Assembly (NCBI GenBank): GCA_951813575.1
Contig: OX638375.1
Location: 3,946,752-4,010,751 of the forward strand
Length of the DNA: 64,000 nucleotides
Source of the DNA: Candidatus Binatia bacterium
GTDB taxonomy: Bacteria > Desulfobacterota > Binatia > UBA9968 > JAJDTQ01
Direction: 5' to 3'
The position numbers and the translations under genes were made by a program. Positions 17,646 to 26,093 of this stretch are shown here, piece after piece. Within the stretch, counting starts at the first letter, position 1; each line of letters begins with the position of its first letter. The notes under the pieces are model-generated. The model did no database searches. It was given only the letters and a program-made list of their open reading frames with translations, and was not told the DNA's origin.

Positions 17646-18214
17646 GCCTGCTGGACACGCTGGGGGCGGGCGCGCCCAACCGCCCCGGACCCGGGGACAT
17701 GGCCCTGGCGGCGGCCACCACGGGCATCGCCGTGCTGGACATGAGCGCCCGCGCCGAGGAGCCCGGCACCATCGCCAACAAGCTCTTGCCGGGGCTCGGG
17801 CCGTTCCTGGAACGCGCGCGGCAGAGCCGCGTCCCGATCATCTACACCATTTCCCTGGTGGCGAAGGGCGGACCCCACGACCGCATCGCCCGACCCCTGA
17901 AGCGCGCGGAGACCGAGCCGGTCATTTACCCGGACAGCTTCGACAAGTTCATCGGCGGCGAGCTGGACGGTTACCTCCGGTCCAACGGGGTCGAACGCCT
18001 CATCGTGCTGGGGGCGGCTACCACCTTCGCGGTCCTTTACACTGTCACCACCGCGGCGCGGGTTCACCGATACGAGGTGGTAGTCCCCATGGACGGCGTC
18101 CTGGCCGCCACCCGCTATGAACAGGAGTACAGCTTCCACCAGATGACCATCCTGCCCTCCGGGGCGGCGGGCCGCATCCACTTTACGGAATTGTCTCGGA
18201 TCAGGTTCGAGTAG
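17642..18214 (+). CDS. Isochorismatase-fold protein lacking the catalytic cysteine
   Basis: A 190-aa protein of the isochorismatase-like hydrolase fold, which includes carbamoyl-, nicotinamid- and N-carbamoylsarcosine amidases. The first-strand Asp is visible in AVLDMSARA (about residues 30-38). The loop that normally carries the nucleophilic Cys (GxxTxxCV) reads GAATTFAVLYT, with Ala in place of Cys. It therefore cannot use the standard amidase chemistry; true isochorismatases also lack the Cys, so a Cys-independent reaction is possible. GTG start at 17642 overlaps the upstream stop, placing it in the hydantoinase/carboxylase operon. Confidence 0.75.
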   Translation: MSLLDTLGAGAPNRPGPGDMALAAATTGIAVLDMSARAEEPGTIANKLLPGLGPFLERARQSRVPIIYTISLVAKGGPHDRIARPLKRAETEPVIYPDSFDKFIGGELDGYLRSNGVERLIVLGAATTFAVLYTVTTAARVHRYEVVVPMDGVLAATRYEQEYSFHQMTILPSGAAGRIHFTELSRIRFE

Positions 18215-18265
18215 AGCGCGCCGGCGGGCGCGTCGCGCCAACCAGACAAGGGAAAGGAGTGAGCC

Positions 18266-19426
18266 ATGAAACAGCATAGCCAAAGCGGTGGTTCCGGATG
18301 CCCGGTGGATCCCCGGGCGGTCAAGGTTCGAGGGAGCGTTTTTCGTCGCGGACTCTTCGCTGCCGCCGCCCTGCTGGCGGCGCTCGCGGTCCTGCTGCTG
18401 CCGGCTTCGCCGGCACTCGCCCAGGCCTCCAACCCGGCGCTTGCCGAGCTCATCAAGGCGGCCGCGGCCGAGAAGGAGCTCACGATGCTTCAGGGCGGCC
18501 GGTACGGCGACACCGAGTTCTGGGACGAGGTGGAAGCGGCCATGAACGCCAAGTACGGGATCAACGTAGATCTCCAGGGCACGGCGGGAGGCCCCAACAT
18601 GTCCCAGGTGACGTCCAGGCTCCTGCAAGAGCACAAGCAGGGCCGATCCCCCGCCTCCACCGACATCATGATCGCCTCGGGCCGGAACCAACTGAAGCTG
18701 GCTTCCGCGGGCGCCCTCATGGAATTGGACTGGCGCAAGTACATCCCCGACATCAGGGATGACGAGATTGCCACCGACGGCACCGGCGCGCTGGTGGGCA
18801 TCGGCGTGATCGTCGCGGCCTACAACCCCAACGTCATCAAGCCGGCAGACGTACCCAAGTCCCTGGAGGACGTTACCAACCCGAAGTTCAAGGGGCTCAT
18901 CGCCGCGACCACGTACGGTTCCGGCTGGCCGCAGATCACCCTGAACCTGGGCGCCGAAAAGGTGGAGAAGGTGCTGTCCACCATCGCCGCCAACGGAAAT
19001 CTCGCCGGCAACATCAACGGCGACCTGCAGCGCATCATCTCCGGGGAGTTCGGCCTGTATCTGTTCCAGGGGAATCTGGTGGAGGTGGAGATATACAAGG
19101 CGAAGGGGGCGCCCATCGACTGGACCGACCTGGGGGGCGAGATCAACGCCGCCTTCCTGGCCTACGTGAGCGTGCCCAAGGCCAGTCGCAGTCCGAACCT
19201 GGCGTTGCTGGCGAGCGTGTTCCTGATGACATCCGAGGGCCAGGAAATCTTCTTCAAGCACACCGAGCGGGACTCCCACTACCGGGGCACGGGCATGAAG
19301 GAGTACCTCGCCAGGCGCAAGGCCACCGGCAAGCCGCTGATGCTGGAGACCGCGGACATCATCAAGAACAACCCGCAGATATACCGCACCCAGAACGCCA
19401 AGTACCGGAAGCTGTTGAACAGGTAG
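18266..19426 (+). CDS. ABC importer substrate-binding protein (first system)
   Basis: A 386-aa exported protein with a long basic N-region, a hydrophobic core (about residues 30-50, FAAAALLAALAVLLL) and a likely signal-peptidase site after SPALAQA. The mature part is a type-2 solute-binding protein of the Fe3+/thiamine/polyamine class (DIMIASGRNQLKLASAGALMEL, LIAATTYGSGW). It would deliver a ligand to the permease at 19499. GGAAAGGAGTG precedes the ATG. Its place right after the carboxylase operon suggests that it imports that pathway's substrate. Confidence 0.82.
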   Translation: MKQHSQSGGSGCPVDPRAVKVRGSVFRRGLFAAAALLAALAVLLLPASPALAQASNPALAELIKAAAAEKELTMLQGGRYGDTEFWDEVEAAMNAKYGINVDLQGTAGGPNMSQVTSRLLQEHKQGRSPASTDIMIASGRNQLKLASAGALMELDWRKYIPDIRDDEIATDGTGALVGIGVIVAAYNPNVIKPADVPKSLEDVTNPKFKGLIAATTYGSGWPQITLNLGAEKVEKVLSTIAANGNLAGNINGDLQRIISGEFGLYLFQGNLVEVEIYKAKGAPIDWTDLGGEINAAFLAYVSVPKASRSPNLALLASVFLMTSEGQEIFFKHTERDSHYRGTGMKEYLARRKATGKPLMLETADIIKNNPQIYRTQNAKYRKLLNR

Positions 19427-19433
19427 GGGCCGT

Positions 19434-19460
19434 GTCGGGCGGGTTTCAAGCCCGCCCGAC
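19434..19460 (+). terminator. Hairpin between binding protein and permease
   Basis: GTCGGGCGGG (19434-19443) pairs with CCCGCCCGAC (19451-19460) around a 7-base loop. No long T-run follows (TCCCGTCTTT), so it may be a partial terminator or mRNA-stabilising stem that lets the binding protein be made in excess over the membrane components. Confidence 0.5.
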
Positions 19461-19498
19461 TCCCGTCTTTCTACGGCGCAGGCTCCCAGGCGCAACGG

Positions 19499-21268
19499 AT
19501 GCGAGGTTCGGCGGTGTATCACGCGGAAGAACGGGGCGGTGAGGCCCTTGCCGCCCTGCGTTTACGGATAGGCCACGCGGCGGAGCGTCTGCCGCTCCCG
19601 CTCATCGCGTTCGTCACGCTGGGGCTGGTCGTCGTCTTCCTCGTAGTGATCGTGCAGGTGTCGTTGCAGGTCGAGGACGACTCCGGCACGAGGTACGGCC
19701 TCGACAACTTCCGGCTGCTCTACACCGACCCCTTCACCGCCAAGGCGTTTCTCAACACCGCGGTGTTCGCCGGAGTGGCGCTGGTGGTGGCGTTCGCTTT
19801 CGCGATCCCGTGCGCCTGGTTGGCGGAACGGACCACGCTGCCGGGCAGGGGGCTGGTCTTCCCGCTCCTGACCGTGACCCTGCTGGTGCCCAGCTTCTTC
19901 ACGGCTATGGGCTGGGTGATCCTGTTCCATCCGCGCATCGGCATCGCCAACAAGGCGCTGATGCAGATCCTGCCCATCGAGCAGGCGCCTTTCAACGTCG
20001 TGAGCCTGGTGGGCATGGGCTGGGTGGAGGGCATCGCGCTGGTCCCGCTGGCCTTCATCATGATCGCCGCATCGTTCCGGGCCATGGATCCGGCACTGGA
20101 AGAGAGCGCCCGGGTCCACGGCATTCCCTTCTTCACGCGCTTGCGGCGCATCACCCTCCCGCTCCTGACCCCCGGCATCCTGGGCGCGGTGCTCTACGTG
20201 GCGGCCATCACCATCGCCGCCTTCGACATCCCCGCGGTCATCGGACTGTCCAACCGCATCCACACCTTCAGCACCTTCGTCTACACCACGGCCCTGCCCC
20301 TGGAGGAGGTCCCCAACTACGGACTCATCGGCGCCTCCAGCGCCGTGATGCTCGTCGTCGGACTGCTTCTCACCTGGCGGTACATGATCGTCATCGGTGA
20401 ATCGCACCGGTACGCCGTGGTGCGGGGCAAGGACTACCGCGCGAATCTCGTGGATCTGGGCGGTTGGGCCGTTCTGGGCTGGGCCATCGTCGGCGCGGTG
20501 ATCGTGTTCAACGTCGTGCTGCCGCTGCTGGCGCTCACCTGGGTCTCCCTCATCCCGTTCCTGCAGGTGCCCTCCGCGGCGGCGTTCGGCACGATGTCGC
20601 TGGACAACTTCCGCGCGGTGCCGTGGGCCAACCTCATGACCGGGCTGCGCAACAGCGTCATCCTGCTCGTGACGGTGCCGACCCTTAGCTTGGTGGCGGG
20701 CATGGCCATCTCATGGCTGGTGATCCGCTCCAACTGGCGCATGGCCCGCACCCTGGACGTCTTGGCCTTCCTGCCCCACGTGATTCCCAACCTCATCTTC
20801 GCCGTGGGCGCGTTCCTGCTGGCCATCGTCTGGTTCCCGGCCCATTGGGGCCTGTTCGAACGCGGCATCGGGATCATCATCCTGGTGTACGTGGTGACCC
20901 GCATCAGCTTCGCCACCCGCATGCTCAACAGCGGCCTGGTGCAGATCCACGAGGAACTGGACGAGGCCGGCTACGTGGCCGGGCTCGGGCCCATGGGCGT
21001 GATCCGCAAGATCCTGGTGCCCTTGCTCTCGCCCACCCTGTTGTACTCGTGGCTGTGGATGGCGCTGCTGGCGTTCCGGGAGCTGACCATGGCGGCCTTT
21101 CTCGCCAGCAGGGACAATCTCACCCTGCCGGTGATCATCTGGTCCATGTGGACCGCCGGGCGTCTCAACCAGGCGGCGGCCGTAGCCCTGGTGTTCGTGG
21201 GTTTGATGACGCCGTTGATCGTTCTGTACTACGTGTTCGGCAGGAGGCACATCGGTGTCGTCCAGTGA
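19499..21268 (+). CDS. ABC importer double-permease protein (first system)
   Basis: A 589-aa inner-membrane protein made of two fused permease modules (FbpB/ThiP-like), about 12 membrane helices in all. Each half ends with an EAA-type loop that contacts the ATPase: EESARVHGIPFFTRLRRITLP in the first and EAGYVAGLGPMGVIRKILVP in the second. The start is taken at 19499; a GTG at 19514 is also possible. It is flanked by the binding protein upstream and the ATPase 22 bases downstream, making a complete importer. Confidence 0.88.
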   Translation: MRGSAVYHAEERGGEALAALRLRIGHAAERLPLPLIAFVTLGLVVVFLVVIVQVSLQVEDDSGTRYGLDNFRLLYTDPFTAKAFLNTAVFAGVALVVAFAFAIPCAWLAERTTLPGRGLVFPLLTVTLLVPSFFTAMGWVILFHPRIGIANKALMQILPIEQAPFNVVSLVGMGWVEGIALVPLAFIMIAASFRAMDPALEESARVHGIPFFTRLRRITLPLLTPGILGAVLYVAAITIAAFDIPAVIGLSNRIHTFSTFVYTTALPLEEVPNYGLIGASSAVMLVVGLLLTWRYMIVIGESHRYAVVRGKDYRANLVDLGGWAVLGWAIVGAVIVFNVVLPLLALTWVSLIPFLQVPSAAAFGTMSLDNFRAVPWANLMTGLRNSVILLVTVPTLSLVAGMAISWLVIRSNWRMARTLDVLAFLPHVIPNLIFAVGAFLLAIVWFPAHWGLFERGIGIIILVYVVTRISFATRMLNSGLVQIHEELDEAGYVAGLGPMGVIRKILVPLLSPTLLYSWLWMALLAFRELTMAAFLASRDNLTLPVIIWSMWTAGRLNQAAAVALVFVGLMTPLIVLYYVFGRRHIGVVQ

Positions 21269-21290
21269 CATCGCGGGGGACCGATAGCCG

Positions 21291-22409
21291 ATGATCGAAA
21301 TCCGCGGCTTGGCGAAAGACTTTCAGCGCGCCGGCGAGTCCACCGTCCACGCGCTCCGGACCATTGACCTCACGGTGGAGCGGGGCGAGTTCTTCGTGCT
21401 GCTGGGACCCAGCGGCTCGGGCAAGACTACGCTGCTGCGCTGCGTCGCGGGTCTGGCGGTCCCGGATCGCGGCGAGATCGTGCTGGACGGCGTGACCGTC
21501 TACTCCCGGGAGAAACGCGTGCTGGTGCCGCCGGAGCGGCGCGGGCTGGGCATGGTGTTCCAGTCCTATGCCATCTGGCCGCACATGACCATCTTCGAGA
21601 ACGTCGCGCTGCCACTGGCTCAGAAACGGCCCAGGCTGGGCAAGGCCGAGATCCGCGAGCGAGTCAGCCAGGCGCTGTCCCTGGTGGGTCTCGAGGGCAT
21701 GGAGCGGCGCCCGACGCCGCTCCTGAGCGGCGGCCAGCAGCAGCGGGTGGCGCTGGCGCGCTCCCTTGCCACCGAGCCGGTGTTGCTGTTGATGGACGAG
21801 CCCCTGAGCAACCTCGATGCCCGGCTGCGGGAGGAGGTCCGGAAAGAAATCCGCAACCTGGCCGCCCGGCTCGACATCACCATCCTGTACGTGACCCATG
21901 ACCAGATGGAAGCCATGGAACTGGCGGACCGCATCGCCGTCATGCACGAGGGCGATATCCTGCAACAGGGATCGCCCGAGGACCTCTACCGCAAACCCGC
22001 GGACCCGCGAGTGGCGCAGTTCTTCGGTTCCACCAACTGGATCGACGGCCGCATGCGCGACAAGGACGCGGTGGAGACGGCCGTGGGCTGCCTTGCCGTC
22101 ACCGACTCGGGGGAGCGGACGGCCGGCGAAGCCGTGGTCGTCGCCGTGCGGCCGGAAGACGTGGAGCTGACCCCGCACGGGCAGGAGGAGGCGGCGCGGG
22201 AGAACCGCTTCCCCGGCCGCGTGGTCTCCAACGTGTTTCTGGGTGACCACCGGGTCTACACCGTCGAGGTCGGCGAGCACCCTCTGCTGGTCCGGACCCT
22301 GGCGTCCGTGCTCCTGGGCGGGGACGTTGGCGTGCGCATTCCGCGAGAAAAGGTGTGCGTCTTCCGGGCGCGATCCAGGGATGAACTCCCGTCCGCAGAC
22401 GGTTCTTGA
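21291..22409 (+). CDS. ABC importer ATPase (first system)
   Basis: A 372-aa ATPase of the Fe3+/polyamine (FbpC/PotA) type. Walker A is GPSGSGKTT (about residues 36-44), the signature is LSGGQQQRVALARSL, Walker B is LLLMDEP and the switch His is in YVTHD. A C-terminal TOBE-like domain follows (AVRPEDVELT). It completes the importer with the genes at 18266 and 19499. A second permease at 27330 has no ATPase of its own and could share this one; that is inference. Confidence 0.9.
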   Translation: MIEIRGLAKDFQRAGESTVHALRTIDLTVERGEFFVLLGPSGSGKTTLLRCVAGLAVPDRGEIVLDGVTVYSREKRVLVPPERRGLGMVFQSYAIWPHMTIFENVALPLAQKRPRLGKAEIRERVSQALSLVGLEGMERRPTPLLSGGQQQRVALARSLATEPVLLLMDEPLSNLDARLREEVRKEIRNLAARLDITILYVTHDQMEAMELADRIAVMHEGDILQQGSPEDLYRKPADPRVAQFFGSTNWIDGRMRDKDAVETAVGCLAVTDSGERTAGEAVVVAVRPEDVELTPHGQEEAARENRFPGRVVSNVFLGDHRVYTVEVGEHPLLVRTLASVLLGGDVGVRIPREKVCVFRARSRDELPSADGS

Positions 22410-22438
22410 CGGGCCGGGCGGGTCCAACACTTTGTGAC

Positions 22439-22495
22439 CCTATAAATCACAATAATCTCGCCTACTTATGAGTGATTCCCGAGGTGGATACATAG
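22439..22495 (+). promoter_or_regulatory. Orphan copy of the hydantoinase-gene leader
   Basis: This segment matches 9181-9237: the CTATAAAT box, 29 bases, then ATGAGTGATTCCCGAGGTGG and ATACATA. The ATG that starts the hydantoinase gene at 9235 is ATA here, and no hydantoinase coding sequence follows. A 35-codon tail (22499-22603, ending AFLPDVA and a stop) of an unidentified protein comes next. It looks like a displaced or decapitated promoter region. Confidence 0.5.
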
Positions 22496-22676
22496 CAAGT
22501 CCGCGAGCCCGCCCAGCGCGTGGCCGACCGCATCGAGGCGTTGTTGGTTCAGCTTCGAGCCCTGCTCACGGAGCAGGTGGCCTTCTTGCCCGACGTCGCC
22601 TAAAAATGTGGCCAAGTCCGAGAAGTGCTTCTCGTCCCATTGTTCCGGCATGGGAGCATCTGTGTTTGAGAATGGA

Positions 22677-22991
22677 TCATGTGTGCAATGCGCCAGCGCG
22701 CCGTTCTGCCGCTGCCCGGTCCCGGCGCGCCTGCGCAAGCTCGTAGCTCGCCTGCATCCGCATCCAGTGATCGGCGGTCCCCCAGCCGATATCCTCCAGC
22801 GCCAGCGCCATGTTCGCCGACACGCCCGCCTTGCCGTTCAGCAGCCGCGACAGTGTTCCGCGCTCGCAGCCAAGACGCGAGGCCGTCTCGGTCACGTTCC
22901 AGCCCACCCCGTCCATGCTTTCGCGGACCAGTTCGCCTAGGTGCGGCGGGTTGAGCATTGGGCCGACGCGATCACTCGCAACTTCGTTCAT
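22677..22991 (-). CDS. higA: HigA-family antitoxin (XRE)
   Basis: A 104-aa HigA-type antitoxin/regulator: PPHLGELVRESMDGVGW leads into a helix-turn-helix (TETASRLGCERGTLSRLLNGKAG, about residues 34-56), then the HWMRMQASYELAQAR end typical of the VapI/HigA group. It would bind its operator and neutralise HigB. It lies downstream of the higB reading frame on the same strand, the inverted (toxin-first) order of higBA. The ATG at 22991 sits 19 bases after the higB stop. It looks intact although its toxin partner is frameshifted. Confidence 0.82.
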   Translation of the reverse strand: MNEVASDRVGPMLNPPHLGELVRESMDGVGWNVTETASRLGCERGTLSRLLNGKAGVSANMALALEDIGWGTADHWMRMQASYELAQARRDRAAAERRAGALHT

Positions 22992-23010
22992 GGTCAGCTC
23001 TCCCTTCGGG

Positions 23011-23287
23011 TCAGTGATAGTCGATCAGGTCCACGTCTACGACCTCGCCGTCCTCGAAACGGAACACCACGCGCCAGTTGCCGGAGACGTCAACGCTCCA
23101 CTGACCCGTGCGGTCGCCCCTCAGGGGATGGAGCCGAAAGCCGGGCGCGTCGGCGTCACGCGGATGCGCCGCCTCTTGCAGGCGGAACAGGATGCGCCGG
23201 AGCCGTGGCGCCAGATCAGCAGGAAGCCGCCCGGCGTTGTCCCGTTCGTGCAGCGCCCGCAGTCCCTTGTGCCTGATCCTTATACAT
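23011..23287 (-). pseudogene. higB: HigB-family toxin with frameshift at the start codon
   Basis: An otherwise complete HigB/RelE-like mRNA interferase frame: IRHKGLRALHERDNAGRLP, then LRRILFRLQEA, the RLHPLRGDRTGQWSV block, NWRVVFRFEDG and a VDLIDYH end. The only plausible ATG (23287-23285) is followed by one extra T (23284) before the ATA AGG ATC frame. Removing that base restores a start of MIRIRHKGL. No other standard start precedes the conserved region, so the toxin is probably not made unless this is a sequencing error. Confidence 0.72.
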
Positions 23288-23727
23288 CACGGTAGCGCGC
23301 CGCGTTACGCGCCGCAAGGCGGTCGCCATTGGCTGAGCGCTCGGGTCAACGAGTGCGGCCGTGATTCTAGGTGATCGCTTTCCGACATCTCACCGAGTCA
23401 CGCGCGTCGCCCCGCGTCTTCCTCCGGGACGATTCGTCGCAGCCTGCACCTCGCTCCCCCTGGGTCGGCTTCGCCGCTCACGGGCGGGCCTCGTCTTTCC
23501 GGTCTCGGCGGTGATCCTGGACCGGATGGACGCCTACCGGGCGGCCCTCGAAGACCATTCGCGCAGACTCCTGCCGGCCAGCAGGTGGAGCGGAGGATCG
23601 AGGCAGCCTGCCGTGACGCCGGCCCTTCTTGACACGCCCGCCCGCTGAACTGTATGGGTGGCACACGTGGAGCCATGTCCCCGGTTCGCTTCACCGGTTG
23701 GTGACGCCAGGGTGAGGAGTGGATCCG
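23288..23727. other. Scar region with a Fic fragment, no intact gene
   Basis: No intact gene was seen between higB and the bicupin. One segment is a Fic-family fragment, listed separately. The rest shows only short, stop-interrupted frames. The last bases hold the ribosome-binding site GGTGAGGAG (23711-23719) of the next gene. Confidence 0.5.
23487..23582 (+). pseudogene. Internal fragment of a Fic-family protein
   Basis: One frame reads GLVFPVSAVILDRMDAYR and then AALEDHSRRLLP, matching the segment after the catalytic core in Fic/Fic_N proteins (pattern RVFPVSAVILERIDxYR...LEDYSRRLLP). Upstream and downstream parts of the family are missing. With the C-terminal piece at 13205, it is the second Fic relic in the window. 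Confidence 0.5.
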
Positions 23728-24786
23728 ATGTCGGACGGCAACCGCAGCGATGTCCAGCAGCGGCTGGCAGAACTGAACGACAACGTACGCAAGGCTTCCC
23801 TCAGGGGCGCCTGGCAGCGTGCGGGCCGGGCCCGGGAGCCCGGCGCAAGCCCCTGGGTTTGGCGCTGGAAGGATATCCTCCCCAGCATCACCGAGGCCGG
23901 CGAAATCGTTCCCATCGACGATGTCATGCGGATGCGGACCATCGGCCTGGTGAATCCCTCGCAGGTCCTGCCCTTCGGCACCACCCGAACCTTCGGGGTC
24001 ACGATTCAGCACCTCAACCCCGGGGAAACGACGGAATCGCACCGTCACAGCCCCGCCTCCATCTATTTCACCGTTGAGGGTGGCGGCGTCTATACCACCG
24101 CCGAAGGCGAGCAACAGTTCATGGAGCCCGGCGACCTCCTGGTCCAGCCCAGTTGGACCTGGCACGGGTCGCAGAACACCGGCGGGACGCCGGCCATCTG
24201 GTTGACGGCAATGGACATCAGTCTTGCCGACTACCTGGGCGCCTGGTTCCGCGAGAAATATCCCGGAGAGCGAGTACAGCCCTTCACCAAGGCGGACGGT
24301 TACCACTTGAGACGATTGGGAGGCTTGCGCTCCAGCGCGGCGCTGGAAGGGGAGGGGCCGTTTCCGGTGAAGTACCCTTGGAAGGACACGCTGGAGACCC
24401 TGGAGGAGTTGGCGGCCGCCGGCGAGGGCGATCCCCACGACGCGGTGGTGCTGGACTACGCCAACCCGCTGGACGGCGGGCCCACGACGGCGACCCTGGG
24501 CTGCCGGGTGCAGATGCTGCGTCCCGGTGAAGAGACCGTCGGTCACCGGCATACCGGGAACGCCATCTACCACGTCGTCCAGGGCTCGGGTCACACGAGG
24601 ATCGGAACGAGCAACACCGAGGAGCAGGAGGAGGTGCTCGATTGGGGTGAACGGGACTGCTTCGTTATCCCCTCGTGGTATTGGCACCGGTTCCGCAACG
24701 AGTCATCCACCGAGCCCGTCATCCTGTTCTCGGTCAATGATCGCCCGCTTCTCGAGAGTATCGGGCTCTATCGCGAAGAAGGTTGA
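23728..24786 (+). CDS. Bicupin, gentisate 1,2-dioxygenase-like (copy 1)
   Basis: A 352-aa two-cupin protein like gentisate 1,2-dioxygenase, an Fe(II) enzyme that opens hydroxylated aromatic acids. N-terminal cupin ligands are the His pair in SHRHSP and the later His in SWTWHGS. The second cupin also keeps a full set (GHRHTGN and WYWHRFRN), whereas in characterised gentisate dioxygenases only the N-terminal domain binds iron. ATG 23728 is preferred, eight bases after GGTGAGGAG. An amidohydrolase follows after 39 bases. The ring substrate is unknown. Confidence 0.8.
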   Translation: MSDGNRSDVQQRLAELNDNVRKASLRGAWQRAGRAREPGASPWVWRWKDILPSITEAGEIVPIDDVMRMRTIGLVNPSQVLPFGTTRTFGVTIQHLNPGETTESHRHSPASIYFTVEGGGVYTTAEGEQQFMEPGDLLVQPSWTWHGSQNTGGTPAIWLTAMDISLADYLGAWFREKYPGERVQPFTKADGYHLRRLGGLRSSAALEGEGPFPVKYPWKDTLETLEELAAAGEGDPHDAVVLDYANPLDGGPTTATLGCRVQMLRPGEETVGHRHTGNAIYHVVQGSGHTRIGTSNTEEQEEVLDWGERDCFVIPSWYWHRFRNESSTEPVILFSVNDRPLLESIGLYREEG

Positions 24787-24825
24787 GGGCATGTTCAACG
24801 AGTTCTTCGAGGAAGGACGGTAACC

Positions 24826-26040
24826 ATGGCGCGACACTACCGATGCATCTCGGCGGATTCCCACCTGGATATCCGGCCGGAACGCTGGACGGGCCGGGTG
24901 CCGCAACGCTGGCGCGACCGGGCGCCGAGGACGGTGACCCTGGCCAACGGCGACGAGGGGATCATCGTCGAGAACCGCCCGCCCCGGAGCCCCGGCGCCA
25001 CCACCATCACCGGCATTCCCTACGAACAGCACGGTCTCCAGAAGTACTGGTTCGAGGGGCCGGGCACGGGCGCGGCGGAGCAGCGGCTCTGGGAACAGGA
25101 CCAGGACCGGGTGGATGCCGAGGTGCTCTTCACCCACGGCTCCTATCCCATGTTCTGGCGCGGCATTTCGGACGACGAGGCCTACAAGGCCATGATCCGC
25201 GCCTACAACCAATGGCTCGCCGAGGAATACTGCGCCTACAGCCCCAACCGGCTCATCGCCATGGGGGTCCTCCCCGACACGGGCGTGGACGACGCCGTGG
25301 CGGAGATGGAGTACTGCGCCGGGGCGGGCCTCAAGGGCGTGAACCTCCATCGCTTTCCCGCCGGCCATTCCTACGTCACCCCTGAGGACGACCGCTTCTG
25401 GGAGGCGGCCGTGGACCTGAAGATGCCCATTGCCTCGCACACGTTCGGCGGCACCACCCGACTCGGCAGCAAGGGCCCCATCTTCATCTACCCCGACGGC
25501 GGCGGGCCCAAGTCCGAGCGCGATCCGGTGACGCTGCTGTTCCGCTTCGCCGGCGAGCAGCCCATTGCGCCGTTGCAGATGGCCATGGCCGGGGTATTCG
25601 ACCGGTTGCCGGAGCTGCGGGTCTACTGGGCCGAGAGCCAGTGCGGCTGGCTCCCGTACAGCTACGACCAGATCGACGACAACTACGAACGCAACCGCTA
25701 CTGGGGCGAGCGCGACTACGGCATCAAGCCCACCGCCCGGCGGCCCAGCGAGTATCTGCGCGACAATTCCCTCTGGGGTTTCATGCGCGACCCCTGGGGG
25801 GTCAAGTGCCGCGGGGAGATCGGCGTGAACATCCTGATGTGGGGCAGCGACTTCGCCCACGCTACCGGGAATTGGCCCCACTCACAGGACGTCATAGACG
25901 AGACCTTCACGGGCGTGAGCGAAGAGGAACGCTACGCCATGCTGGCCGGCAACGCCATCGAGTTCTTCCGCCTCGATGCCGCGGTGGACCTGGAGCGCGA
26001 GCCCGGAGCCCCCATGGCCGGCACCGGCACGGGAGCGTAG
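24826..26040 (+). CDS. Amidohydrolase-2 family protein
   Basis: A 404-aa metal-dependent hydrolase/decarboxylase (PF04909), related to gamma-resorcylate and ACMS decarboxylases. The N-terminus CISADSHLDIRPERW carries the metal-binding D-x-H-like motif; a central ASHTFGG His and the C-terminal WGSDFAHATGNWPHS with the conserved Asp are present, so it looks catalytically complete. GAGGAAGGACGG precedes the ATG. It follows a bicupin and precedes an importer. Ring-cleavage plus decarboxylation of an imported aromatic acid is a reasonable but unproven role. Confidence 0.82.
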   Translation: MARHYRCISADSHLDIRPERWTGRVPQRWRDRAPRTVTLANGDEGIIVENRPPRSPGATTITGIPYEQHGLQKYWFEGPGTGAAEQRLWEQDQDRVDAEVLFTHGSYPMFWRGISDDEAYKAMIRAYNQWLAEEYCAYSPNRLIAMGVLPDTGVDDAVAEMEYCAGAGLKGVNLHRFPAGHSYVTPEDDRFWEAAVDLKMPIASHTFGGTTRLGSKGPIFIYPDGGGPKSERDPVTLLFRFAGEQPIAPLQMAMAGVFDRLPELRVYWAESQCGWLPYSYDQIDDNYERNRYWGERDYGIKPTARRPSEYLRDNSLWGFMRDPWGVKCRGEIGVNILMWGSDFAHATGNWPHSQDVIDETFTGVSEEERYAMLAGNAIEFFRLDAAVDLEREPGAPMAGTGTGA

Positions 26041-26093
26041 GCACGCAACCCCAAACCCCGAGTACGTTGTCTCGGTAACAGGAGGGTACTACC

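Noticed and set aside
15395-19522. Very long open frame on the minus strand across the second hydantoinase pair
   Set aside because: It runs antisense to well-supported hyuA, hyuB, gamma-like and binding-protein genes. Its low-complexity His/Arg/Gly-rich translation is the usual product of high-GC third-position bias.
22466-22738. Minus-strand frame overlapping the end of higA and the orphan leader
   Set aside because: It overlaps the HigA coding end and the conserved leader; the translation has no family pattern.
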